Below, one piece after another: positions 1 through 7,670 of a stretch of DNA of 64,000 nt. The DNA is from KBS50 sp042666615 (GTDB lineage Bacteria; Actinomycetota; Actinomycetes; Mycobacteriales; Micromonosporaceae). The stretch spans positions 124,001-188,000 of the forward strand of contig NZ_JBHTDD010000010.1 of assembly GCF_042666615.1 (NCBI RefSeq), given 5' to 3'. Under the pieces are notes generated by a model. The model was given only the letters and a program-made list of their open reading frames with translations. It did no database searches and was not told the origin of the DNA. Numbering within the stretch: position 1 is the first letter of the stretch; every line of letters begins with the position of its first letter. The position numbers were made by a program, and so were the translations under genes.

Positions 1-189
1 CTTGGCGAGATCCGCCAGCCCAATCTGCCGGGCACCGTGAACGAGTACCCGAACTGGCGCCTGCCGCTGCCAGCCACCCTCGAACAGCTCCGAGCCGACC
101 CTCGCCCGGGTCGCGTTGCCGATTTGATGAAGACCGGGCGCGGCAACGGTGGTGCTAGCGGAGGGCGCCGGCGGGCCGTTCACAGCTGA
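1..189 (+). CDS. malQ: 4-alpha-glucanotransferase, 3' end only
   Basis: The window opens inside a gene whose last 62 codons are readable and end in TGA. The text NLPGTVNEYPNWRLPLP is the conserved C-terminal signature of amylomaltase (MalQ), which transfers glucan chains between maltodextrins in the cytoplasm. The conserved part ends at about residue 46 and is followed by a short Gly/Arg-rich tail (TGRGNGGASGGRRRAVHS) that looks lineage-specific. Its last 35 bases overlap the 3' end of the convergent gene on the other strand, so the two genes share their termination region. The family assignment rests on the C-terminal motif only, because the catalytic domain lies outside the window. Confidence 0.85.
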   Translation, partial: LGEIRQPNLPGTVNEYPNWRLPLPATLEQLRADPRPGRVADLMKTGRGNGGASGGRRRAVHS

Positions 190-850
190 TCGCGGACAGG
201 GTGTCGGCGCGCATGAAGCCGTAACCGGGCGCGTCGGCGGGGAGCCAAACCTTGACCCAGCCGTCGAACGGCGGTGGGATCTGACCCGGCTCCAGTACGA
301 TGCGGTCTCCTCCGCTCTTGTACTTCACCGGTGAAGCGGACGAGTCCGGATTCGTGTAGACCCCGGCCGAGTCCGACGTGACGGTCGCGCAGGTTCGTCC
401 CGGCGGCCGAACGGACGCGGCGACGGGCGCGACGACACCGCTCTGCCCGGGCACGACAGGGGTCGTCCTGGCTGCCTCGATGCCACCGGAGTCCTCGGAG
501 ATCGTCCACCATGGTTGGACCTGGATGATGATTGCCAGCGCCGAGAAAGCCAAGGCGACGTAGGCGACGCGAATCGGAAGTCGTTGCCTGCGATCGGCGG
601 CTTCCGGCTGCCCAGCGGTCGTCCCTCGGGAAGCTGTTCCGTTCCATAACGCCAGTCCGAGTAGAACCAGACCGGTCAGCGCATTTATCACGGTTGCCAC
701 CGCGCCGGCTGTGGGCAGGTTAACGGCGGCCATGACGATAAGGGCGACTCCGATGACGGCGAGGCCGGCCACCGTCAGTCGGCGAGAGGTAGGCATGGAG
801 TCATCGTGCGGTGGCCAGCGTCGACGTGGTGGATCGCCACGCATAGCCAT
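155..850 (-). CDS. Membrane protein with extracytoplasmic SH3-like domain
   Basis: A 231-residue protein of unknown function. After a basic N-terminus there are three hydrophobic segments (about residues 24-45, 48-68 and 92-113). A short Ala/Val/Pro linker follows, then a C-terminal module of about 75 residues (TCATVTSDSAGVYTNPDSS to the end) with the spacing of a bacterial SH3-like domain. Such modules usually bind cell-wall or matrix ligands, and one on a membrane stalk suggests an envelope role; this is inference. Two starts are possible, ATG at 850 or ATG at 796; neither has a strong ribosome site. It is convergent with malQ and overlaps it by 35 bases. Confidence 0.7.
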   Translation of the reverse strand: MAMRGDPPRRRWPPHDDSMPTSRRLTVAGLAVIGVALIVMAAVNLPTAGAVATVINALTGLVLLGLALWNGTASRGTTAGQPEAADRRQRLPIRVAYVALAFSALAIIIQVQPWWTISEDSGGIEAARTTPVVPGQSGVVAPVAASVRPPGRTCATVTSDSAGVYTNPDSSASPVKYKSGGDRIVLEPGQIPPPFDGWVKVWLPADAPGYGFMRADTLSAISCERPAGALR

Positions 851-907
851 CGAGTCGTCACTTCTTGTTCATAGTTGGGGTCCGTCGGACCGACACCCTC
901 GCCTGCC

Positions 908-2038
908 TCAGGCGTACAGCAGGATGGTCTTGCGGGTGTACTCGCCGTAACTGACGGTCCGGGTTCCGGTCCCGGCGGCCGGCGTCACCGCCACCGCGAA
1001 GCTGATCTGCGTGCCGGCCGTCAGTTGATGGTTCTCGTTGGCGCTGCTGACCAAGAAGATCCCACCGGTGCCGGCCGGGTCGACCGAGACGGTCTGCTGC
1101 GACAGGGTCTGGTGGTACGGGTCGGTGCGGCCCGGGAAGCGGTAGCTGGCGCGGATCCGGACGAGGTCGCCGAGGCGCAACCCGCGCAGGTCCAGTTTGG
1201 TCTGGTGGCTCACCACACCGGCGCCGGTGACCTGGTAGGCGACGTTTCCGTCTGACCAGGGGATGTCGTGATAGACGCCGTCCACCGGGACGGTGGCACT
1301 GCTGTTCCTGGTGACGATATGCGTGGTCTTCACGTCCGTTCCCCCTGGTGAGGTGGCGCCGATCATGACGGCGAAGGCGGTGAGGTCCCCCCGGAAGGCG
1401 TTCGCGTCGCAGGTGCGCTGCGCGCCGATCCGTGCGGTGCTGGTGTACTGCCAGATCAGGGGCAGCTTCGGCGGCGCCCCGTAGACCTGCCAGCCCGATC
1501 CGGTGTCCCCACCGGCCCTGGTGTACGCGGCGCGGAAGTCCTCGTCCCGGTTGTACGGGTAGCGGGCGTTCCAGCGCGGATACGGGCCGAGTTGGCTGTC
1601 GCCGTACTGGCCCCGGGACGCGTACAGGACAACCCGTTTGGTGGTTCGGGCCTCCAACTCGGCGCAGACCTGGACGCCGACGGTCGCCGCCACGTCGTCG
1701 TACGGCCACCGTTCGAGGTCCACCTGCCAGAAGAACTGCGGAGAGGTGGACCACCAGGGGGCGACCCTGGTCGCGTGCTCGATGAGCGTCTGCGCCTGAA
1801 CCGCCGGAGACACGCCCGTGCGGACGACCACGTAGAGGCCGAGAAACGGGATGCCGGCGTCCCGGCCGGTGCCGAGGACCCAGCCGCCGGAGGTGTGCCG
1901 GACCACGCCGCCGGGGGAGTGCTCGGTGCCCTTGGCCGTCAGGAACTGGATGCCCAACCCGGCGGCCGCGCGGACCCGGTCCGGGGTCAGTCCCCGGCCG
2001 ACGTCGTAATCACTTGTGTCCCAACCGAAGATCGTCAT
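908..2038 (-). CDS. GH25-like lysozyme-fold protein with C-terminal beta domain
   Basis: A 376-residue protein. Residues 1-230 resemble the GH25/DUF1906 TIM-barrel: FGWDTSDYD at the N-terminus, FWQVDLERW near residue 120 (the D-x-E pair typical of GH25 catalysis), IWQYTS near 206 and CDANAFRGD near 220. Residues 240-376 form a separate Thr/Val-rich, probably beta-sandwich domain. I chose the ATG at 2036-2038 because a GGAGG lies eight bases upstream; the frame extends further with junk-like Arg-rich sequence. There is no signal peptide, so export would need another route (phage-tail-like or type VII-like), or it is released by lysis. Substrate is probably peptidoglycan, unproven. Confidence 0.75.
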   Translation of the reverse strand: MTIFGWDTSDYDVGRGLTPDRVRAAAGLGIQFLTAKGTEHSPGGVVRHTSGGWVLGTGRDAGIPFLGLYVVVRTGVSPAVQAQTLIEHATRVAPWWSTSPQFFWQVDLERWPYDDVAATVGVQVCAELEARTTKRVVLYASRGQYGDSQLGPYPRWNARYPYNRDEDFRAAYTRAGGDTGSGWQVYGAPPKLPLIWQYTSTARIGAQRTCDANAFRGDLTAFAVMIGATSPGGTDVKTTHIVTRNSSATVPVDGVYHDIPWSDGNVAYQVTGAGVVSHQTKLDLRGLRLGDLVRIRASYRFPGRTDPYHQTLSQQTVSVDPAGTGGIFLVSSANENHQLTAGTQISFAVAVTPAAGTGTRTVSYGEYTRKTILLYA

Positions 2039-2205
2039 CAGCGTGCCTCCGCGTCGACCGAGGGGCCGTCGACGGGCAGCGCTGCCGGCCGAGGGGTGGA
2101 GCTGGTTGCCGGGGTCGCCACAGCCCGGCACTCCCGACCGTACGTCGCCGACCGATCCGGCAAAAGCCCAGCTCAGAGCGTTTTCATGGGCTGCGCAAAC
2201 GACGT

Positions 2206-2508
2206 CCGTGCCATTGCCTGGAGCCGGTTGATCTGTTCACCGCCGACGGCGCGCGGCTCGGGGAACTCGGTTACAACCTGGGGTTCCAGACTGAGCCGCA
2301 CTACGTCCGGCCCGTTTGGCCGACCGTTCCGGGGCAGCCGCGGATGTCCATGCACCTCGACATCGAGGTGGACGACCTGGCCCAGGCGGTGGCGTACGCC
2401 GTCGGCATCGGTGCCGAGGTCGCCGCGTACTAGCCGCAGGAGAACGTGCGGGTGCCGCTCGACCCGGCCGGGCACCCGTTCTGCCTCTACCTCGACCCGA
2501 CCGGGTGA
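2206..2508 (+). pseudogene. Broken VOC/glyoxalase-family gene remnant
   Basis: The reading frame encodes LGYNLGFQTEPHYVRPVW, then MSMHLDIEVDDLAQAVAYA, which is the typical middle of a VOC-superfamily (glyoxalase/bleomycin resistance) protein. It hits a TAG stop at 2431-2433. The same frame continues after the stop with PQENVRVPLDPAGHPFCLYLDP, the conserved C-terminal strand including the metal-ligand region, and ends in TGA at 2506-2508. No start codon or N-terminal domain half is present upstream. It is therefore both 5'-truncated and interrupted by a nonsense codon. It may once have been a cytoplasmic metal-dependent dioxygenase or resistance-type protein; the exact activity cannot be told. 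Confidence 0.75.
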
Positions 2509-2518
2509 CCGTCGTGTG

Positions 2519-2566
2519 GATCGTGGATTGTTGGTGCCCCGCCAGGGGCAGCGATAATCCACGATC
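2519..2566. repeat. GATC-bounded palindrome E1
   Basis: Two 22-base arms (2519-2540 and 2545-2566) pair at 19 of 22 positions around a 4-base loop. Both outer ends read GATCGTGGATT on their own strands and both inner ends are GGGGC/GCCCC. It lies between the broken VOC gene and the 3' end of the glycosylase gene; the glycosylase TGA stop (2565-2567, minus strand) is inside the outer arm. The layout matches elements near 7.6, 30.3, 48.3 and 60.6 kb although the core sequence differs. It may act as a bidirectional terminator. Confidence 0.8.
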
Positions 2567-3473
2567 AATCCCGATCTCCCACCACGATCATCCCCACCGG
2601 CGCCGCCTCGATCAGCGCTGCGCAGACCTCGATCAACCGGGCGCGTAGCCGGTCGGCACGGTGGGCGAAGTCGCGCTGCCGAGCCACGTACTCGGACTTG
2701 CCCTCCGGTGTCTCGATGGCCACCGCCGACTCCCCGTACGAGGAGAAGTCGTATGGAGATGCCCGCATGTCGAGCAGCCGGATGTCCCTCGCCAACTCGA
2801 AGCAGTCGAGCGCCAGGTCTCCCGGAACGGCTGGACCCAGCTTGGTCGCCCACTTGTGGCAGTCCATGGAGGCGTGCAGGCAGCCCGGTTGGTCGAGTTC
2901 CACCTGGCTCGCCCGGGTGGGTTGGAGCCGGTTGAGGCCGACCGCGTCCGGGGTGAAGAACCGGAACGCGTCGAAGTGCGTGCAACGGATCTGGTGGGAC
3001 TCGACAACCGCGTCGGTGCCCTCCTGCCCGAGCCGCAGGGGTAGCGGATGCCGATGCTGACGTTGGCGGTACACCATCGCCCACTCGTGCAACCCGAAGC
3101 AGCCGGTGAAGGCCGGTCGCGAGGCGATCGCGGACAACAGTCGATGGATGAAGCGCACCGACTCGCCCCGGTCGGTGAGGAACGCCGCGACGTCGAGACC
3201 CACCACCCCGTTCGCGTCCTCGGCGTACCAGCGCCACTGTCGGTGTGGTGCGGAGCCGTGTGGTCCCGGCTCCAGGGAGATACCCACGCCGGGATGCCAA
3301 CGTCGCAGCACGGACGGCCTGGTGCCGTAGTAGTCGTAGAGGAAATCGTCGATCGCGTGACGTTCCCCGGTGGCCTTGCGGGCACGGTGTCCGGCCGTGA
3401 GGGAGTCGGCGCGCCTCTCGTGGGCCGCCAGGGCGGCAAGCCAGCTCGCCGCGGGGATGTGCGTCACGGTCAC
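2565..3473 (-). CDS. 3-methyladenine DNA glycosylase-like protein
   Basis: A 302-residue protein. It resembles the actinobacterial family annotated as 3-methyladenine DNA glycosylase: long conserved blocks such as DFLYDYYGTRPSVLRRWHPG, QWRWYAEDANGV and CLHASMDCHKWATKLGP, in the order typical of that family. I recognise the family but cannot point to a verified catalytic residue. The GTG at 3473 is chosen because upstream codons are Pro/Arg-rich antisense of dinB; a second GTG lies two codons later. It diverges from DNA polymerase IV with only 75 bases between starts, and a LexA-type box lies in that gap, so both may answer DNA damage. Its stop codon is embedded in palindrome E1. Confidence 0.72.
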   Translation of the reverse strand: MTVTHIPAASWLAALAAHERRADSLTAGHRARKATGERHAIDDFLYDYYGTRPSVLRRWHPGVGISLEPGPHGSAPHRQWRWYAEDANGVVGLDVAAFLTDRGESVRFIHRLLSAIASRPAFTGCFGLHEWAMVYRQRQHRHPLPLRLGQEGTDAVVESHQIRCTHFDAFRFFTPDAVGLNRLQPTRASQVELDQPGCLHASMDCHKWATKLGPAVPGDLALDCFELARDIRLLDMRASPYDFSSYGESAVAIETPEGKSEYVARQRDFAHRADRLRARLIEVCAALIEAAPVGMIVVGDRD

Positions 3474-3541
3474 CCGTTCAGGGTACGCAGCCGAACGGAG
3501 GCCGTCTCCGCTGGTCGCCCCCCAGGTCAGACGATTCCGTG

Positions 3542-3555
3542 CGAACATATGTTCG
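3542..3555. promoter_or_regulatory. LexA-type SOS box
   Basis: CGAACATATGTTCG is a perfect 14-base palindrome and matches the actinobacterial LexA operator core CGAAC-N4-GTTCG. It sits in the 75-base divergent space between the glycosylase and dinB, and covers the proposed dinB start codon. LexA bound here would block both promoters and be released when RecA is activated. Binding is inferred from the motif. Confidence 0.8.
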
Positions 3556-4805
3556 TGTCGGACGGTGCTGGGGAGGGTGGTGCCGGCGAGGACGGTGCCG
3601 GTGGGCGCGGTGCCGGTGGGCGCGGCGCCGCCACGATCCTGCACGCCGATCTTGACGCGTTCTACGCCTCGGTGGAGCAGCGGGACGATCCGCGACTGCG
3701 CGGTCGGCCCGTGATCGTCGGCGGCGGGGTGGTGCTGGCCGCCAGCTACGAGGCGAAAGCCCGGGGCGTCCGCAGCGCGATGGGCGGTGCGCAGGCGCGC
3801 CGGCTCTGTCCGGATGCCGTCGTCGTGCCGCCGCGGATGTCGGCGTACACCGCCGCCAGCCGGGCGGTGTTCGAGATCTTCCGGCGGACCACCCCGATCG
3901 TCGAGGGGCTCTCCATCGACGAGGCGTTCCTCGACGTGGGCGGTCTGCGCCGGCTCTGCGGGCCGCCGGCCGACATCGCGGGACGGTTGCGCGACGATGT
4001 GCGGGAGACCGTCGGCCTGCCGATCACCGTGGGAGTGGCCCGGACGAAGTTCCTCGCCAAGGTGGCGAGCGGGGTGGCCAAACCGGACGGTCTGCTGGTC
4101 GTGCCGCCCGCCGGGGAACTGGACTTCCTGCATCCGCTTCCGGTCGAGCGGCTGTGGGGGGTGGGTCCGGTCACCGCCGCGAAGCTGCGGGACCGGCGGA
4201 TCCGTACGGTCGGGCAGGTGGCCCGGCTCGGTGAGGCCACCCTCGTCTCCCTGCTCGGGTCCGCCGCCGGTCGGCACCTGCACGCCCTGGCACACAACCG
4301 CGACCCTCGGCGGGTGGACGTCGGCCGCCGGCGCGGATCGATGGGTGCCCAGCACGCGCTCGGACGCGGGCCGCATCCACCCGCCGAACTCGACGCCATC
4401 CTGGCCGGCCTGGTCGACCGGGTGACCCGCCGGATGCGGGCGGCCGGTCGCGTCGGCCGGACGGTGACACTCCGGCTGAGATTCGCCGACTACGCACGGG
4501 CCACCCGATCACATACCGTGACCAAGGCGACCGCGCACACCGGCGCCGTCCTCGCCGCCGCGCGATCCCTGTTACACGCCGCCCAGCCGGAGATCGACCG
4601 GCGCGGCGTCACGCTTATCGGCATTTCGCTCGGCAACCTGCACAACGGGTACGTGCAGCCGGAGTTGCCCTTCGACGGAGACGACGGCTCCGGTCTGGAC
4701 GCCGCGGTCGACGCCGTACGCGACCGGTTCGGCTCGTCGGCGCTCACCCGGGCCGTCCTGCTCGGTCGGGATCCCGGCCTGGAAATGCCCCTCCTGCCCG
4801 ACTGA
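3549..4805 (+). CDS. dinB: DNA polymerase IV (Y family)
   Basis: A 418-residue error-prone translesion polymerase. Motifs in order: HADLDAFYASVEQ (first catalytic Asp), GVVLAASYEAKARGVRSAM, SIDEAFLD (catalytic Asp-Glu), GVGPVTAAKLR (helix-hairpin-helix, thumb) and a little-finger domain. QPELPF near the C-terminus is a sliding-clamp binding motif of the QxxLPF type. The N-terminus (about 30 residues before the catalytic domain) is a Gly/Ala run of repeated GAGGRGAGG type and is probably disordered. ATG at 3549 lies inside the SOS box and has no ribosome site; GTG at 3555 is an alternative, and a leaderless message is plausible. Paired head-to-head with a base-excision glycosylase. Confidence 0.93.
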   Translation: MFVSDGAGEGGAGEDGAGGRGAGGRGAATILHADLDAFYASVEQRDDPRLRGRPVIVGGGVVLAASYEAKARGVRSAMGGAQARRLCPDAVVVPPRMSAYTAASRAVFEIFRRTTPIVEGLSIDEAFLDVGGLRRLCGPPADIAGRLRDDVRETVGLPITVGVARTKFLAKVASGVAKPDGLLVVPPAGELDFLHPLPVERLWGVGPVTAAKLRDRRIRTVGQVARLGEATLVSLLGSAAGRHLHALAHNRDPRRVDVGRRRGSMGAQHALGRGPHPPAELDAILAGLVDRVTRRMRAAGRVGRTVTLRLRFADYARATRSHTVTKATAHTGAVLAAARSLLHAAQPEIDRRGVTLIGISLGNLHNGYVQPELPFDGDDGSGLDAAVDAVRDRFGSSALTRAVLLGRDPGLEMPLLPD

Positions 4806-4875
4806 CCCGGTACCGGCGGGACCGGTCGACCGACGGCACCGGACCGGGACCGGACTGGACCGCCGGACGTTCAGC

Positions 4876-6165
4876 TCAGGACGGATCGACCCGTACCCCG
4901 GCGGAGAAGACGGCGCTGCGGAGTTCGAACGTCGTCGGTGGGCTCGGGGTGGCCGCGAAGACCAACGGTGCCAGCCGTCGTTCGCCCGGCGGCACCGGTT
5001 CGGCGAAAAGGTCGTGCCCCCGGTTGGCACCACGGGTCGCCGCCTCGTCGACCGTCACCCAGTTGCCGTCCGCCAGGTAGGCCCGCTGCAACTCGGCGTA
5101 CCAGCGCTGGCCACGGTCGGAGACGTTGCGGACGCCGACGGTGAGCGTGCACGGCCGGCCCGCTGGGCAGGCCGCCCGATACACGGTGAACTCGAAGGCG
5201 GACTCGCGTAGCGGCGTGCCGACCGGGCCTTCGGCGGTGGTGCCCACCCAGGCCCCGCCGGACGGTTGTTGCCGCGACTGCATGGCACCCACCCGATCGG
5301 TGGCCGCCCACAACGCGACCCCGGCCGACGCGCCGATGAGCAGCAGGGCCAGCCCGACCGCTGCCCACAGCGGAGGGCGGCGGCGGGGAGGCCGCACCAC
5401 CCGGGGGGCAGCCGTGCGAGGTTTCGGATAGATGTTCGGTTCGCTGTGGGCGAGCACGTCGCGGGCCGCCTGCCGGGCGCTGGCGTCCCGGCGTCTTCGA
5501 GCCCGGAATCCGAGCCCGATGGCGCCGAGCAGCAGGGCCGCGCCGCCGGCCAGCCCGAGCACGCCGGGTTGTCGCCACGGCGGCTCGGAGCCGCCGATGA
5601 ACTGGCGCGGCGGGCTCCAGGTGGCCGTCGCGCAGTCGTCCGGCACCAGGCCGTCACGGGTGAACGCGCAGGCCGGCGCGGTCAGCTCGGAGGCGTTCGC
5701 GCCGGCCCGTCGCAGGGTCGCGCTTACCGTTTCGGTACGCCCGGCGGGCACCCGGAGCTGCCAGCTCAGCTCGGTGCCCCCACCGGCGCCGCCGGAATCG
5801 TTCGCGTGGCCGCCGTGGCTGATCGCGATGGGGGACAGGCCGGGTGGGAGTTCCTGGCGGACCGTGGTCCGCACCGACGCCGCCGTGCCGTTTGTGACCT
5901 GGATCTCGTACGCCGGGGTGAGCTGGCCGAGCGGGGTGACCGCCAGGGTCACGGCGGGCACTGTGGCGATGGGTGGCGGCGCCGCGGTTGCCGGCAGTGG
6001 CGTTCCGGTGGGTGGTGCTGTGCCGCCGGGTGAGCCCGTGACGGTCGGCCGCGCCGTGCTCGTGGGCGGGGTCGGGGTTGTCGGTGTGACCGGTGCGGTG
6101 AGGACGGCCAGGGCGCCGGCGACGAGCGTGGCGAACACCCTCAGTTGACTTCTCGATACCACCAT
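4876..6165 (-). CDS. Secreted/membrane-anchored DUF11-like protein
   Basis: A 429-residue envelope protein of unknown role. A hydrophobic N-terminal segment (FATLVAGALAVLTAP) is followed by a Thr/Pro-rich linker. Then come an extracytoplasmic beta domain (about residues 75-190, with ITVTN/LPPGLSP-style text of DUF11-type adhesin repeats), a membrane helix (GVLGLAGGAALLLGAIGLG) and a basic stretch. A second membrane helix (PPLWAAVGLALLLIGASAG) and a C-terminal domain of about 130 residues complete it. A GGAGG ten bases before ATG 6165 supports this start. Convergent with dinB; divergent from the FAH gene across 180 bases. Ligand unknown. Confidence 0.7.
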   Translation of the reverse strand: MVVSRSQLRVFATLVAGALAVLTAPVTPTTPTPPTSTARPTVTGSPGGTAPPTGTPLPATAAPPPIATVPAVTLAVTPLGQLTPAYEIQVTNGTAASVRTTVRQELPPGLSPIAISHGGHANDSGGAGGGTELSWQLRVPAGRTETVSATLRRAGANASELTAPACAFTRDGLVPDDCATATWSPPRQFIGGSEPPWRQPGVLGLAGGAALLLGAIGLGFRARRRRDASARQAARDVLAHSEPNIYPKPRTAAPRVVRPPRRRPPLWAAVGLALLLIGASAGVALWAATDRVGAMQSRQQPSGGAWVGTTAEGPVGTPLRESAFEFTVYRAACPAGRPCTLTVGVRNVSDRGQRWYAELQRAYLADGNWVTVDEAATRGANRGHDLFAEPVPPGERRLAPLVFAATPSPPTTFELRSAVFSAGVRVDPS

Positions 6166-6345
6166 CAGATCGAGACCTCCCACGGCCGACGCTAGGCGCG
6201 GGTCCCCCCGTGGAGGTCGGAAAGGAGGGAACGACCACGGCGGCGCTGGGTCGGGGGTACCCTGCGGGCGTACTCTCCCGGGCCCTGTATGCCGGTACGC
6301 CCCGCCGCCGGGCTCGCGGACAGCGACTGCGGCTAGATTGGCCGG

Positions 6346-7149
6346 GTGCGTATCGCTCGTTTCGCCCATCCCAAGGGAATGTCGTTCGGCGCCGTCGAAG
6401 GTGAGCCGGACGCCGGCCCGCAGGCCCTGACGATTGCCCAGATCGACGGCCACCCGTTCGGCCAGATCACCTTCACCGGGCAGCGGTGGGCGGTGGCCGA
6501 CGTCCGGCTGCTTTCCCCGATCCTGCCCAGCAAGGTGGTCTGCGTCGGCCGCAACTACGCGGAACATGCCGCCGAGCACGGTGCGGAGGTGCCGGCCGAG
6601 CCGCTGCTGTTCCTGAAGCCGTCCACCTCGGTGATCGGGCCACGGGACGCGATCCGGCTGCCGCCACAGTCCCGCCAGGTGGAGCACGAGGCCGAGCTGG
6701 CGGTGGTGATCGGTCCGCCCGGTGCCCGCCGTGCCGACCGGGCCGCCGCGCAGCGGGCAGTATTCGGCTACACCTGCGCCAACGACGTCACGGCGCGTGA
6801 TCTGCAGCGTTCCGACGGTCAGTGGACGCGGGCGAAGGGGTTCGACTCGTTCTGCCCGCTGGGGCCGTGGATCGCGACCGGGCTGGACGTCGGCGACCTC
6901 GAAGTTCGGTGCGAGGTGGGGCGGTCGGCCGACGAGATGGAGGTGCGGCAGCTCGGCCGGACCCGGGACATGGTGTTCGACGTACCCGGCCTGGTGTCGT
7001 ACGTCTCGCACGTCATGACACTGCTCCCCGGCGACGTGGTGCTGACCGGTACCCCCGCGGGGGTTTCCCCGCTGACCAGCGGGGATACGGTCAGCGTCCG
7101 GGTGGAGGGGATCGGCGAACTGGTCAACCCGGTCGTGGCGATGGACTGA
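6346..7149 (+). CDS. Fumarylacetoacetate hydrolase family protein
   Basis: A 267-residue soluble enzyme of the FAH superfamily, which hydrolyses or decarboxylates beta-keto acids using a divalent metal. Visible signatures: VVCVGRNYAEHAAEHG, EHEAELAVVIG (metal-binding Glu pair), GYTCANDVTARDLQ, KGFDSFCPLGPW and TGTPAGVSPL. These fit bacterial 5-carboxymethyl-2-hydroxymuconate isomerase or acylpyruvase-like members; the substrate cannot be told. Start is GTG at 6346. In relatives this gene sits beside gltX and two tRNA genes; here the tRNAs follow directly but gltX is not in the gap. Confidence 0.9.
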   Translation: MRIARFAHPKGMSFGAVEGEPDAGPQALTIAQIDGHPFGQITFTGQRWAVADVRLLSPILPSKVVCVGRNYAEHAAEHGAEVPAEPLLFLKPSTSVIGPRDAIRLPPQSRQVEHEAELAVVIGPPGARRADRAAAQRAVFGYTCANDVTARDLQRSDGQWTRAKGFDSFCPLGPWIATGLDVGDLEVRCEVGRSADEMEVRQLGRTRDMVFDVPGLVSYVSHVMTLLPGDVVLTGTPAGVSPLTSGDTVSVRVEGIGELVNPVVAMD

Positions 7150-7202
7150 GTCCGCCCGTGGGCTCAGGCGCCGGGGGCTCCGGACCGGACGCGGGGGTCG
7201 AT

Positions 7203-7231
7203 TTGGCCCTGCCGGACAGGTCCGGTAAAGT
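7203..7231 (+). promoter_or_regulatory. Promoter for tRNA-Gln
   Basis: TTGGCC (7203-7208), a 17-base spacer and TAAAGT (7226-7231) give a good match to the housekeeping sigma-70 type promoter. Transcription would begin near 7238, about 20 bases before the tRNA. Confidence 0.65.
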
Positions 7232-7256
7232 TCTCTTCCGGCGCCGAAAGCGCCGA

Positions 7257-7328
7257 TGGGGTATGGGGTAATTGGCAGCCCGACTGATTCTGGTTCAGTT
7301 AGTCTAGGTTCGAGTCCTGGTACCCCAG
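7257..7328 (+). tRNA. tRNA-Gln (anticodon CTG)
   Basis: The acceptor arms TGGGGTA and TACCCCA pair fully. The anticodon stem ACTGA/TCAGT holds the loop TTCTGGT, giving anticodon CTG, which reads CAG. The T-arm contains GGTTCGAGTCC. A CCA end is encoded at 7329-7331, after discriminator G7328. The downstream spacer contains a short inverted repeat (7360-7374), perhaps a processing signal. Confidence 0.97.
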
Positions 7329-7414
7329 CCACTGATGCCCGCGAGGGCGTCGGTAGCTGGACTCTGATAGAGTCTGGCGGCGTTGGTCGCAAGGTCAACG
7401 ACATGGAAGTTCTC

Positions 7415-7487
7415 GGCCCCGTCGTCTAGCGGCCTAGGACGCCGCCCTCTCAAGGCGGTAGCGCCGGTTCGAATCCGGTCGGGGCTA
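7415..7487 (+). tRNA. tRNA-Glu (anticodon CTC)
   Basis: Acceptor GGCCCCG pairs with CGGGGCT (one G-T at the first pair). The anticodon stem CCGCC/GGCGG holds CTCTCAA, giving anticodon CTC for GAG. The T-arm contains GGTTCGAATCC. No CCA is encoded, unlike the tRNA-Gln 85 bases upstream. Placed immediately before a strong terminator. Adjacent tRNA-Gln and tRNA-Glu genes are also found at this chromosomal position in mycobacteria. Confidence 0.97.
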
Positions 7488-7493
7488 CGTTCA

Positions 7494-7528
7494 CGGCCCG
7501 CATCGCCTCTGGCGATGCGGGCCGTTTC
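7494..7528 (+). terminator. Rho-independent terminator of tRNA-Glu
   Basis: Perfect 14-base arms (7494-7507 and 7511-7524) close a TCT loop and are followed by TTTCATT. The strength and position just after tRNA-Glu make it the end of the tRNA transcript. Confidence 0.9.
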
Positions 7529-7572
7529 ATTGTGCCCACATCCAACGCCCCCCTGCGCCGTTTCCCGTGTTT

Positions 7573-7640
7573 CCCGCCGATCTAGGGCAGATGGCTGCTA
7601 GTTGATCTCCAATCACGACCATCTGCCCTAGATCGGCGGG
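7573..7640. repeat. GATC-bounded palindrome E2 (shared core)
   Basis: Perfect 22-base arms (7573-7594 and 7619-7640) contain the core GATCTAGGGCAGATGG, shared with elements at 30.3 and 48.3 kb. The outer six bases, CCCGCC/GGCGGG, are unique to this copy yet still pair. The centre contains TTGATCTCCAATCACGA. On the minus strand the IclR-family stop codon (7671-7673) is followed by a C-rich, G-poor run and then this palindrome, so it may end that message. It also faces the tRNA terminator on the other side. Confidence 0.85.
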
Positions 7641-7670
7641 GTGGGGCGGTGGGGGCAGGGGGGTGGGGGG

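Noticed and set aside
3474..4376. Long minus-strand open frame upstream of the glycosylase
   Set aside because: It is the antisense of dinB, with Arg/Pro/His-rich low-quality text; no homology is visible before the GTG at 3473.
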